From the NCBI GenBank assembly GCA_022592445.1, contig JABYQR010000128.1, forward strand, positions 1 to 64,000: a stretch of DNA of 64,000 nt, in the 5' to 3' direction. The stretch's first letter is position 1. Each line of letters starts with the position of its first letter. Made by a program: the position numbers and the translations under genes. Shown here in pieces: positions 44,220 to 54,671 of the stretch. The DNA is from Cytidiella melzeri (taxonomy: Eukaryota > Basidiomycota > Agaricomycetes > Polyporales > Irpicaceae). The notes below the pieces were generated by a model. That model did no database searches. It saw only the letters and a list, made by a program, of their open reading frames with translations, and was not told the origin of the DNA.

Positions 44220-45341
44220 AATCGTTTTTTGGTGCAACGGTGCAACGCAGTCTTTTTTTGTGTTTCGTTCTGTTCCCCATTCTCACTGCTTCTTAGTCAC
44301 GATATTCGGTTTTTTTAATGCTGTCCTGTCCTTCCTATTAGTTCGTTGCTTCCTTGTTTGTACGAGTATAAAATTTGTGATACAGTTGGCCCCACCCCTC
44401 TGTGACGGAGTTCCTTCTCACTGCGCGTAATGCAAAGCACCCTCTGATTATCTCTTCATTATCTCTTCTTGATGGTTTCCGAGTCGGTCAGTCGCGATCG
44501 GCGTTGTTGCTCACTTTGGCTCAAAGGCGAGGTGAGTGAAGGGGACGTCGTACGTGTTCCTGTTTTGATAACAACGCAAAAAAGTCACTGATCACTGATC
44601 ACTGATTCATACAGCATTAGAGAGGACTCGGAGGAGGTCTCTTCTCTTTGTCTCTGAAGAACGCTTGCCGGGGCAAGTCGCTGCACAACGAGAAAAACAA
44701 ACTCATACTCATATAGGTCTGTCAACTCGTCTCGTCTCGTCTCGTCGGCGTTGAACAGCCGTGATGCATACATCAATAAGCATCCGAACCCACCTAGCTA
44801 TAGGTAGCATACAACACGATTTCATTCCACACGATTTCACTATCACAGCACCCTCCGATGAGACGCTGACGATTATCGAACATCCCCGCCATCCTTCGCG
44901 AACAGCAATATCGAGAGAGTGTGTGTGTGTACTTAGGTTACAAGTACACGCGTTTTGTTTTTTTGTTGTTGTTGTTTCTTTTGGTCGAGGGTTGGACTTT
45001 GGACAAGGGCAGGTGGGATCCGCCGTGAAGCGAACGCACGCCCGGGAACCCAGAAAAAAACAAAAAAAAAACACAAAAAAAAAGGTATGGATTTTTTTGT
45101 CTTGTTTGCTGCGTTGAAGACTCCCTTTGAAGGAGGAGCATTGAATAGTGAATATTGAATATTGATCATGGACCCCCCTTGATCCTCCGTATAACCACAT
45201 TACCCCTGCCGGGCTCTAGGATGAAGAGGTAAAACGCAGACTATCCTTCCCTTTTTTTTTGTTTTGTTGTTTCATCATGATAAGGACGCGGGAGGTTCAA
45301 ATTCGTTTTGGATAGTGGTTGGATAACAATAAAGCCATATA
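44220..45341. other. Low-complexity intergenic DNA before the transposon nest
   Basis: About 1.1 kb with long T and A runs (for example 44104-44125 and 45049-45083) and simple repeats such as repeated TCGTC at about 44720. Overlapping frames on both strands arise from this composition. No gene was identified. Confidence 0.6.
45337..45341. repeat. Target-site duplication of the outer element, left copy (ATATA)
   Basis: ATATA directly precedes the left inverted repeat at 45342 and is repeated at 54667-54671 directly after the right inverted repeat. Confidence 0.85.
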
Positions 45342-45409
45342 CACTGCACATCAGGGTCGATTATTATTGAAAGATAGGCGCTGAATATATGAGATATTAT
45401 TCACATATT
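45342..45409 (+). repeat. Left terminal inverted repeat of the outer element
   Basis: 68 bp beginning CACTGCACATCAGGG and identical to the reverse complement of 54599-54666 except at one base (C here, T there, at position 61). Confidence 0.93.
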
Positions 45410-45431
45410 CTTTACATGCGCCCGAAGAATA

Positions 45432-45458
45432 CTGTACCGGCATGACCTAACGTTCGCG
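45432..45458 (+). repeat. Left inverted repeat of the TA element
   Basis: 27 bp starting CTGTACCGGCATGACC. It is the exact reverse complement of 49698-49724. Confidence 0.95.
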
Positions 45459-45477
45459 GCTTGTGACCGTGACCCTC

Positions 45478-45560
45478 AGATGTTCGAAGATTTGGATGTT
45501 CGAGAAGTGTTGTGACCCTGTGACCAATGTTCGAACATCCAGATGTTCGAACATATCAAT
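45478..45560. repeat. Subterminal TGTTCGAA motif cluster
   Basis: The cluster contains GATGTTCGAAG, GATGTTCGAGA, AATGTTCGAACATC and AGATGTTCGAACAT in about 80 bp. Related motifs (GATGTTCGCG, ACGTTCGAAAT, GATGTTCGG) lie just inside the right end at about 49627-49680. Clustered subterminal repeats of this kind commonly bind transposase; that role is inferred here. Confidence 0.6.
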
Positions 45561-45727
45561 AGGCGCCTGTGGCCACTCGATGAAGGCGCGCGTCGGTCAA
45601 GGCGCGTGTCGCTAGCGTCGCTGCTTGACAACAGCAGGCACCAGTCAAATAAAATCATATTCTAGTGTAACTTTGTAATCAAAAATAGCAGATAATATTC
45701 AGCTCTAGTTGGACCGTTACAGAGCTC

Positions 45728-47345
45728 TTGTCAGCACCACAAAACATGGATGTAGACAACCAAGCCGTGGACAGAGCCCTCACCATTCCGGCATGGCTCG
45801 AAGCTCATACAATACCAGCCAGTTGCTCTGTATCTGAACTGCTCCGTCGCATGGCACGGCTTCCAATGGTCGACCACGGCCGTGACCTGGTTCCGACCGA
45901 ATTCGATCCTGGCTTCTCCCATGAAATACCTGCATACACTGAAGAAGAGATTCTCAGTCGATCAGTACCTGCCCTTCCGTACTTGAGTTGCTTCCGTGAC
46001 TTACTTCCGGACGCAGTCAACAGCGGACATAACAGCTTCCGTGACTGGCGACACGATGACATCCCGACACCATTCTTTGTTATGGCCTACTGGATTGTAC
46101 AGGCCCGAGCTGTAGAGGAGGGTACACAATGGGCATTAGCACAGGAGTATGTGTTGAACTTGGCTCAATGTGCTGCTAGTACAGAGACAGCTCAAGCAGC
46201 GCAATGTGCTCTACTCACATTTGAACGCCTCGGATGGGATGTGTCCGTACGAGGGGTAAAGGTCGATCCAATCATCATGTCGAAAGATGTTCGTTCTCTC
46301 CTGCTTCCAGGGATGCTAGGCTCAATCATCATGGACGGCATGATTAGAAGGATTCATTACCGGCAGCAGCTGTCTACGCACCTCTCAGAAAATCTCTCTA
46401 CGGAAGTTCGAGTGACCGATACCTCCAATCAACTAGGCTACCACGATCTACAGGATCTAGATGCGTACGTCAGCTCCAAGCGATTCACTCAGCTGAGAAG
46501 TCTTGGTACTCGAATTCATCACGGAGACGTTGAGACGGTTTACCTGCCTGTACATGTCAATGGTAACCACTGGACTCTCTTTCGCATAGCAAGGAGCACA
46601 AAAAAAATCAGCTATGGTGATTCGTTTGGAAACTCCCCTCCGAGAAGACGTACCGAAGCAATTCAGCTCTGGCTGGCAATGCATGAGCTCAGCTCGTATA
46701 ACGCAGAGGGCAGCATACCAATATCAACGCAGCCAAACAACGATGGCATCTCGTGCGGCATCATTGTTATCAATGCGATAAACCATGCACTTTTTGGTGA
46801 TCCGCTGTGGACTTCAGAGATCCGCGACCAGCTGCGACTTCACCAGTATCTTGACATTGTTAACGATCATCTAGATTACTGCAGTCAGGTGAGTTTATGC
46901 ATTTATCTTCCTAATGTCGTTTGCTCACCTATTGCTCCAGTCATTGCAACAAGCAACAGAATACGACGATCACATCGAAACAGACGCACACACACAACAC
47001 GGCGAGCTTGCACTGAAGCCCGATACGAGAATTTGTGAACCAGGCTTGGACGTAGAGAGGGGTGTACCGAACCAATCATCTGGGTCCAGAAAACGAACAC
47101 TACCTGAGTTTGCGGGTTTTCATGTCAACACCAAGGACCAGCGAGCCATGCAGATTGAGCGACAGTTCGAAGAAGACCGAGAGAAGTTGACAAAGCTACG
47201 AAAGCTGGAGGAGCGTCTCAAGGAGGTAAAGAAGGTCAATGATAGGGAGGATGCCAAAGAGCGAAAGCAAAAGTTGAGAGCAAAGAAGAAGGAGGCGGAG
47301 GTTGTGTCAGGTGTTAGGGACAGGGTAACAGGGAAGAAGCTGGTA
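45728..47345 (+). CDS. Ulp1-type (C48) cysteine protease with coiled-coil tail, transposon-borne
   Basis: Exon 1 runs from 45728 to 46890 and joins 46942 over a 51-nt intron (gtgagttt...ctccag). The protease core shows VHVNGNHWTLFRI (catalytic His281), SYGDSFG (Asp298) and ISTQPNNDGISCGIIV (Cys343 preceded by the oxyanion Gln). This is the full Ulp1/SENP triad, so the enzyme is probably active on SUMO- or ubiquitin-like substrates. The N-terminal 250 residues (MDVDNQAVDRALTIPAWLEA...) are unassigned. The tail is a charged coiled coil (MQIERQFEEDREKLTKLRKL...KKVNDREDAKERK). An open reading may also continue with a change of frame near 47340 into the downstream transposase, so a single fused gene is possible. 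Ulp1 domains are known in other transposons (some Mutator-like and Zisupton/KDZ elements) but are not usual beside a TA-inserting DDE enzyme. Confidence 0.85.
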
Positions 47346-47446
47346 AGCAATCATTCAAGCGTAAGATCATCAAAGCTGACCGTGACATTCTTCCGAAGCT
47401 GCAAGCTCTCACCATCAGAAGCCTTCCTCGAGATCCTGTTACAGGT

Positions 47447-49387
47447 ATGTCAGTTGCTGAGGCCTCTCATGCTCGAGCGGAAGTGAAGAAAGTGGATGCG
47501 GCAGCAAAGGTAGATGCGAAAGGAAAAGGGAAGGAAACGGCCGTGACAGGTAGGGACTCAGAGATAGCGGTGTCAGGCAATGGAAAGCTGCAAAAACAGA
47601 AGGGCCCAGAACATACAAATTGGCTTGGATCTCCGCTCCTGTGGACCGGTATTCGTGATGCTGGGAATATCCATAGGCCACAGATGAGCCCGATAGAGAT
47701 AGTTCGCCATCTCAAGAAGACCCAGCCCACGCTGTACGAGGGACTCACCCCGCAAGTTGTTGGAAGATGGATCGATCGGAAGAAGGACTCACCGGACTGG
47801 AAGGAATCAACGCTTGCTCAGGTTAACCTGGCCTATGCACCGACAGGTAATGTTACCCGTGTTGGGATACTTGTACGTTAGTCTTTGCATCTCTGCAATC
47901 TTGGAGGCTTACCTTTATTGCACTCCAGGCTGCGCATCCGGAGGTCCATGATGGGATTGTTGGTCAGCTCACAGCACTGCGGGAATCGGGTGTCATTGTC
48001 ACTGCCTCAACTGTAAGAGGCATAATGGTCGCTCACATCCAACATTCCTTGCCTGGTCTTTTCGCAGTCAAGACAAAGGTTGGTACATTCTCATGCAGCA
48101 TCCGCTTCGTCCGATCCTTCCTTAGAAGGTACATGCGCTGGTCAATGAGGAAAGCAACAAAAGCCGCGCAGAAGATTCCACTCGATGCCGAAGCAAAATG
48201 TCGAGCATCCTTCCTACGTCAAGCGCTATCCATTCGGAACTACCACATCCTCCCAGAGCTACGAGTCAACATTGATCAGACGCAGGTAGTTCTTCAAGAT
48301 ACAGGGAATCGGACGTACGACTCCATCGGATCTACCCAGGTACAAGTCGTTGGCAAAGAAGAAAAGCGAGCGTTCACCGTTCTGCTGGGAGTATCAGCAA
48401 GTGGCGAAGTCCTTCCCTTTCAGGTCGTCTGGAAAGGCAAGACCGCAGCTTCACTCCCCTCTCCATCATCACCATTCTATGCCGACGCTGCCAAGTCCGG
48501 GATGTCGTTTGTATATTCAGGAACAGATACGTACTGGTCTAATCAGCGCACCATGTATCTCTTCATTGACGACATACTCATGCCCTACCTACGTCGACAG
48601 AAAGAAAAACTTAAGTTGCCGAAAGAGCAAGAATGCATCCTACAGCTCGATGTTTGGTCTGTCCACCGCAGTGCTGAGTTCACTGGACATGTCAAGACAA
48701 CCTGGCCGGAGATCATCCGAGACTATGTACCTGGTGGATGTACGGGGATCTGGCAGCCATGTGATGTCGGGATGCAAAGGCTGATGAAGATTGTCGTACG
48801 TCGCTCGCAGCAGGAGGATGTCGTAGAAGAAACTCTCGGTATGCTCAGGAAGGGGGTCAAATCGCAAGATATCAAGCTCGATAACTCGATCAAGACACTG
48901 CGCAATCGAAGCGTGAGGTGGTTGGTGCGTGCATTTCAAGAGATCAACGATCCTCGGATCGTGAAGAAGGTGCGTATAAGCCGCTGTCGCTCAACTCTTT
49001 ACTAACGGGACATCTGTATTCTAGGCATTCTCTATGTGTCGACTGCAGGATCCACAGTACAATCTCTCTCAGGAGAGCCTCACGAGCGCCGCCACGCTGC
49101 AGCTTCTACGAGAACTTCACACAACCGAGCCGAAGCTATGTGAAGAGCTCAATATCAATGGCGCCATAGACAGTCTTGGCGAGGAGCTAGACGAAGACCT
49201 TGATTCCGCGGCGCAGGACCTCGATGATGTCGACACAAGCATCCCGCTCGATGTCATCAAGAGTCACTTATTCGACAATGTCATCCCCGCTGGATATACT
49301 GAGGGGGAAGGAGGGGGGCTAGAGCGTACTCATGACGAAACCTGCGCAGACAGTGAAGCCCAGTCAGAAACTGTGATGGCTTACTGA
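47447..49387 (+). CDS. DDE transposase, Tc1/mariner/pogo type (DD37D)
   Basis: MSVAEASHARAEVKKVDAAA opens the exon, but related in-frame sequence extends upstream to about 47345, so the start is uncertain. An N-terminal DNA-binding part (MSPIEIVRHLKKTQPTLYEG, VVGRWIDRKKDSP) and a helical HPEVHDGIVGQLTALRESG segment precede the catalytic core. That core has VNIDQTQVVLQDTGNRTYD (first Asp, 48274), ILQLDVWSVHRSAEF (second, 48649) and IWQPCDVGMQRLMK (third, 48763). There are 37 residues between the last two, a DD37D arrangement. Introns at about 47847-47929 and 48969-49023 lead to a final acidic exon ending at 49387. It should cut and paste the TA-flanked element. All three acidic residues are present and no stop was seen. 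Confidence 0.88.
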
Positions 49388-50278
49388 CTTCGAGCTGGCG
49401 TAGTCACGGTACTGGCTCACTGGTACCACTGGCAGCGACCTCGGACTCGAAGAGGGCACATGGGATACGTCAATTTTTCTTCGCAGCTACAGAGACCTTA
49501 CATTGTAGTGTACTACTGTTAATATCACCTCGATTTTCCTTGCGCAACATGCGATTGCGCACACAGAGCGCCTCCTCCAAAAAATTGCGCTAATTTCATA
49601 AGCGCCCGCGGTCACACAATCAGCAGGATGTTCGCGACGGTCTGCGACCTGTGACCAACGTTCGAAATGGCGATGTTCGGAGGCCTTGTGACCGTGACGC
49701 GAACGTTAGGTCATGCCGGTACAGTATTACAATGATATATGCTTATAAAGACCGCATATCATTGTCATATTGCTCGTATATTTTAAGTTCATGACCAGCG
49801 GCCGCCGCCCTATATAGCGGTTCACGCGCTCGCATTCAGCTCGGCATTCAGCTCATGGCAGTTGATCAATGACAGTACTTCCATATATGTGTGCAGAATG
49901 TACGTATACGGATACATGACGTGTGTACGAGAATTACGCTCATAATTGACCTGCTGTCGTTGTCAATGCACGCATAGCGCCATGCGGTTGGCAAAATAGT
50001 TCGAAGTTCGGTCAATGTCGATGTCGCTGTCGTGCAGGCAGGATTCGCATGAGTTCAACTGGAATTCCAAGCTCCGTCGACGTACATGAACGCTGCACGA
50101 GCAGGATCCGCGTGCCGGTTGATATCGAGACTTGCAATTGACGGCTTCCGGATCCATCAATATACCTGCATTCGAAAAGTTGTAAGCTTGGAAGACCCGG
50201 GGCAGCAAGACACACACCTTGGTCGCGACCTGCATCGTGCCAGCCATTCTCTAGACAACCTCCGCGTACGCACTCTAC
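49388..50278. other. Right flank of the TA element and 5' region of the cargo gene
   Basis: The part up to 49724 is the 3' and subterminal region of the TA element. From 49727 on, an imperfect hairpin (ACAATGATAT ... ATATCATTGT) occupies about 49728-49768. A TATA-like CCTATATAGCGG lies at about 49810. No additional gene is supported. Confidence 0.5.
49698..49724 (-). repeat. Right inverted repeat of the TA element
   Basis: 27 bp ending GGTCATGCCGGTACAG, perfectly complementary to the left repeat and followed by TA. Confidence 0.95.
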
Positions 50279-53200
50279 ATGTCAAGGCAACCAGAGACGA
50301 GCACGCTCCGCCGCAGCCTACCTCCCGAGCCCACTACCGCCACTGCGCGTCCCCCTTCCTCTGAGCTTGGGCAGCCTTCTGCTAAACGCACGCGTATCCA
50401 CACCAGCGTCGCATCAGAGCCGGCTGGACGTACCTTGGCATCCGAACGTCGATTCTCTGTGCATACTTCCCAGCCATCTCAGCACCCTCGCAGCACGACT
50501 CAGCCTCCTCACAGTGCACAGACAGCCGGCACATCCTCTGGCTTTAGAAATCCATTCACTCGGCCAGGCACTCGTGCGCCATCTGAATCCTCCCATACGT
50601 CCTCCACCTCGGCTCGTGCTGTGCCGTTCTACGGACGTCCATCGTCTGCGACGTCTAGTAGCGGCTCCGGTGGGTCTGGCATTCCAAAGGTGATCTCCGA
50701 CAATCTTGCATCCTTGAATGACTTGCTGCAAGGCGTGCAGGCCAAGACGGAGAGCCAAGACGGACTCCTAAAAGATGCGAGGCGACGGTTGAACGACCTG
50801 GACAAATATGTGGCTGCATTGGACGAGACAATGCATGCAATTTCCGAGGGCATCACAGAGCAGGACGAACAAATCAAAACGCAGGATGAGCGAAACAACA
50901 TGCAGGACGACCAAATCAGTACACTCGACAACGCCCTAGCTCACCTAGAAGCCCGGGTTGCTGATTTGCAAGCTGCGCTTGGTGGGTCCCCGGTCGATAG
51001 AGAGGGGGGGCGAGTGCAAGGTACACCAGCCATCCGTGAGACAGGCGGTAGGCCTGCGCAGAAGAGAGATTGCACCCCCTTGATCAACGTACGCAAATTC
51101 ATCAGTGAGATATATGTGTGAGCACTTACAAATTCCGTTGTGTAGGGAGTTGTTCGAGCAGCCCTGCGCAAGCTGATGGGGATGGAGACCACTCATGCCG
51201 CTGTGCCTGATGCCCTCGAAAATGGCAAGTTCTGGACCGCAGACGATCTAGCAGACAAAGATTGCCGCCTGAGACCGCACTGGGATTCATGGGCGGTCAA
51301 TGCAGATGCTTGGCAAGCAGAGTTCATCGAGACAGTGACTACCCGCGGTCACCGGTGGTACTCCAACGGGGATCCTGAGGCCATGCAGGAGTTTCTCACA
51401 AAGGTTCCAGAAGCCGAAATTGCCGTCGCTCTTTCGACAGCATGGACAAGCCTGAGAGTTAAGTATCAGGGTCAGCAGAAAGACCTGGACGACAAGCAGC
51501 GCGTGTTGCGACAAAACCGCCGACGTACTCGCAAAGACAATGTACGTACCTTCGTAGTTGTGCTATCCTGCACATTGCACTAAACAGTCTGTCGATCAGA
51601 AATATAGCAAACGGGCGAGGGAGCGCGACAAAATTGCGCGGATGGCCGGCCAAAAGTGGAACTGGTTCTTTCGCGCAAAGTACCAGTCGTCGGACCATTC
51701 AGAGGTCGAGGAGGTTGAAGGGGAGGGGGATATGTTTAGTGACAACGACAATGGGCCACCCGCTCCGAAGAAAGGGAACCATATTTTTGTGTGTCATCGG
51801 CCAATGTATCGAGCTGCGTGGGTAAGTGGATCTGCTTCTTGACCAGCCGAAGCGTGTTTACTAGGCAAAAAAAACAGGTCAATGAGCTTATTGATGAGTT
51901 GGACGTTCATGTCCGTGCGGCCCAGAACAACAACCATCGCCCCATCAAAATGGGAGACCCTGTTGAGCGCGACTTACCAAAACGACACGGAAAGCAGGAA
52001 CAATCTGAGGTTATCAGCGAGGATTGTGTTGATCCAGAGTGGTTAGCAGCTCACCCGGATCAGCATGTGCTGTCTCGCATCCAGCCTTCTGCAAGCGGCT
52101 CACAACCTGGATATGATGCAGGAGGCTCAGATACGCGTGGTAAGCACAAAGAAAGAAGGAATGCAGGCGTACATACTAACTGTGATGTAGGCGCAAGTCA
52201 AGCCCCTCATGGCGCTCATGCTAGTAACCCTGCTTCACCGGTAAATGGGGAAGGACCTGGCGAAGGTGCTGATAGACGTGGTCATGACTCGCCACTCGGT
52301 GACAGAGACTATTTGTGACAGACTGAACGTACGTATTCGCTCGTTTTCATGACCGTCCTCGTCTTCGTTTCCAAAAGGATTCACAGATCTTGTGCCCGGT
52401 ACTGCCCTAGGACATCCGCTGCACCGTCGAAATGACCTCATTGTTCGGACTGTACTGGACAACAAGCAACACCCTTGCTACTTTGTGTACGCTCGGGATC
52501 CACAGGCCAACGATGTATCATTCTCCCTTTGCCTGGCCGACCCTGTCACCGTGAACCACCTCCTACGATCCGGGGTTGGTCCCTCGTTGGATGATGTGAC
52601 TGGCGCATTGCTCAGATGGGGAGTGCCCTTCAACACACTGCAGTCAATCGCGGACCCAACGGTGCTTCAGCCAACTCCCCCGATGCCCTCTTATTTCAAC
52701 CTGGTACCGTTAGGGCTCGGACTCATCGAGCATCGTCACAAGTTCACGATTGCGGACTATGAGGACTACCTCGAATATCGAGAGGAGGTCATCAAAAGTG
52801 TTCAGGGTCGCGCTGCCTTGTTACGGGGCGGCTTGCTGTGGCGACTGGCCCGTGACGCCTATGCAGACGATTCAGCGGTATACGACGGTCCGAGTGGGTT
52901 CCAAACACAGTGTAACCATCGTAGACTAGACGGCTTGGACTATGTGGACGATGTATTATCGCCACATCAAGAGGATGTGATCTGCGGAGTGTACAGGGTC
53001 ATGCCGGGTAAGTACCATGTTTCTTGGACAAATTACAATGCTGATTATATCTCAGAACACCCCGAGAATGGCCCTTCGGGTACTGCGTATCGGTCGTGGT
53101 GGCCAACTGTAACAACATGGTCGCAATCGGGGGTGGACCTCGACTACTGGAGTGCCAGGAATGAGCAGTTCTTCGTCAACCATCGCAAGGCGATACTGGA

Positions 53201-53327
53201 CGGTAAAGTCCAGCCCAAAACCGCTCAAGAATGGCGCCGGACGTTGCCTCATAGGAAGGCTGCAAAGACGAACGTGCTGACGAACATTGGTGAACTCTCA
53301 GGTCGTGCCTTACCTGCTGCAATGTAA
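50279..53327 (+). CDS. Outer-element cargo gene of unknown function
   Basis: Exons at about 50279-51087, 51146-51542, 51599-51822, 51879-52140 and onward, then about 52390-53327. The last join (P-L|D-L-V-P-G) uses donor gtgacaga and the ttcacag acceptor; if it is wrong, these are two adjacent genes. The product has a 150-residue Ser/Thr/Pro-rich N-terminus (MSRQPETSTLRRSLPPEP...), then a regular coiled coil (ALDETMHAISEGITEQDEQ, IKTQDERNNMQDDQISTLDN). A globular region follows (VVRAALRKLMGMETTHAAVP, WTADDLADKDCRLRPHWDSW), a basic RRRTRKDNKYSKRARERDK patch and an acidic linker. The C-terminal domain of about 300 residues reads RWGVPFNTLQSIADPTV ... FTIADYEDYLEYREEV ... LLWRLARDAYADDSAVYDGPSG. 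This C-terminal block recalls uncharacterised agaricomycete proteins. No catalytic motif is recognised. Confidence 0.65.
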
Positions 53328-53934
53328 CTTCGCGCTTCATCGTCATGTCCTCCATGTTGTCTCTTTTCTACGCTGGGACTGTTATATATTTCGGAAACGT
53401 ATGCTAATCAGTAGACTGGAATGTCAGGATTGCGCGCTGGTACACTGAGTGCAGTGGGGCTTCGCACTCTGTTCAGACATGGCAATATGGTCTTTGCTGA
53501 CTGTCGCTATTGGTACGTGCCCATTCTATCCAGTCACGCGCAGAGTGTATACGTAAAATGGAACTTATTCAATGCCTGGTGAGCCAATTTTCAAGTCCTC
53601 CGCCACAACAGAGTGCGCTCAAAATCATGCTATACTTTGTTGTGCGTATAATGTCTATTACAGTGATTTGAGATCATACATTCCAGCTCGCGTGCTCGTA
53701 TGATATCCAGACGGCGCCGACAACACGTCCAAGGCCGGATACTTGGATCTCGAAACTGGAGCGACAATGTAAAAGTAAATGTCAATTGGGAGTTGGCGAA
53801 ACGAGGGGAGTCTGAATGAATGTGTAAGAGCTGTTCATACCGAGCAGTTTTGGAGGTGAGAGACTGACCGTTGAGCCTGCGGATAAATGGCACGGCGCTG
53901 ATTATGGGCCAGTTTTTGTGTCACAGTAAAGTAG
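53328..53934. other. Spacer inside the outer element
   Basis: About 600 bp between convergent cargo genes. A minus-strand frame at 53630-53893 could be a further exon of the small minus-strand gene but has no motifs. Confidence 0.4.
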
Positions 53935-54445
53935 TCATCGAGAGTAGTTTGTCTATTGATCTTCAGACATGAGAGCGCATATTAAATTCATGATACTCAC
54001 TTGTAGCGAGCGAGAGAGCGCTGCGCAGGCGAACCACAGATATTGACAGTTTCCGGCAGAGCCAGGGAGGTTCTTGACATTAACAAGACGAACATCAGTT
54101 ATTGCGTTAACTGCAGATACATTTGTACTTACGATTGCATGCATATATGCTCGGTGCGCCGCTGCCAAAGAAGCTCGACAGACTTCACAAGCTTGCGGCA
54201 TGCAAAGGAAAGCTCTTGCGCACTGGTTACCATGCACGCCTGAGTGATACACATCTCTACCGTGCAGGCGAAATCGACAATGTTGGCGGACATGTTATCG
54301 TCGCCATTGAAGCCGTCTTTGAGCGCGACGAAAGATTCCGCCAACGAAATCACTTGCTTAAGGGCAGCGTGCGAGTCCGGATCGCCCTGAATGACTGGCT
54401 CGACCTTCTTCCATGCGAGCCGAGATTCCAGTGGTGCTTCTGACA
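53935..54445 (-). CDS. Small hypothetical protein inside the outer element
   Basis: It starts MSEAPLESRLAWKKVEPVIQ at 54445 and runs to about 54135. The helical sequence includes ALKQVISLAESFVALKDGFN and SANIVDFACTVEMCITQACM. A splice donor gtaagtac and acceptor near 54070 join NLPGSAGNCQYLWFACAALS, and a further intron (gtgagtat...caatag) gives a short end TNYSR at 53935. The layout faintly resembles the helical N-terminal regions of fungal STAND/NLR-like proteins, but no NTPase follows, so that resemblance is only a hint. It is the only gene on this strand of the element. Confidence 0.45.
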
Positions 54446-54598
54446 TTGTGAGTGTCTTGGTGCGATGTATTCGTTCGAATTCAAGTATGTCAATCATATA
54501 GTAGACATGTACAGCGCGCGCGCAGCGCTAGCTGTTGACGTCCCGCACATTTCCTTACAGAATATCTCACTAATATTGGGCACCAAGGATATTCGCAC

Positions 54599-54666
54599 AA
54601 TATGTAAATAATATCTCATATATTCAGCGCCTATCTTTCAATAATAATCGACCCTGATGTGCAGTG
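54599..54666 (-). repeat. Right terminal inverted repeat of the outer element
   Basis: 68 bp ending ACCCTGATGTGCAGTG. It pairs with 45342-45409 at 67 of 68 positions and is followed by the ATATA duplication at 54667-54671. Confidence 0.93.
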
Positions 54667-54671
54667 ATATA

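Larger units (their letters stand above)
45430..49726 (+). mobile_element. Nested TA-flanked Tc1/mariner/pogo-type transposon carrying a Ulp1 protease gene
   Basis: The element proper is 45432-49724 (4,293 bp), with TA on both sides (45430-45431, 49725-49726), the target duplication of the Tc1/mariner/pogo superfamily. The ends begin CTGTACCGGCATGACCTAAC and are perfect inverted repeats of 27 bp. Subterminal DNA holds repeated TGTTCGAA and TGTGACC motifs on both sides. Two plus-strand coding blocks follow: a Ulp1-like cysteine protease with a coiled-coil tail (45728-47345) and a DDE transposase (47447-49387). The protease-DDE pair lies wholly between the repeats, so both belong to this element and not to the outer one. 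Confidence 0.9.
45342..54666. mobile_element. Outer DNA transposon, 9.3 kb, 68-bp inverted repeats, 5-bp target duplication
   Basis: The left end reads CACTGCACATCAGGGTCGAT. The same sequence appears reverse-complemented at the right end, finishing ...ACCCTGATGTGCAGTG at 54666. The inverted repeats (45342-45409 and 54599-54666) match for 60 bp without a gap, then one mismatch, then seven more matches. ATATA flanks both sides. Removing the nested TA element leaves about 5 kb carrying the cargo gene at 50279-53327 and a small minus-strand gene. No DDE transposase of its own is recognisable. The 5-bp duplication and CACTG terminus do not let me assign a superfamily with confidence. The nearly perfect repeats indicate recent movement. 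Confidence 0.88.

Noticed and set aside
44709..45200. Minus-strand 163-codon frame with a Phe-rich stretch
   Set aside because: Its sequence comes from A/T homopolymers and simple repeats; no domain and no exon neighbours.
45281..45300. tRNA T-arm-like GGTTCAAATTC
   Set aside because: No cloverleaf partner sequences upstream; surrounding DNA is low complexity.
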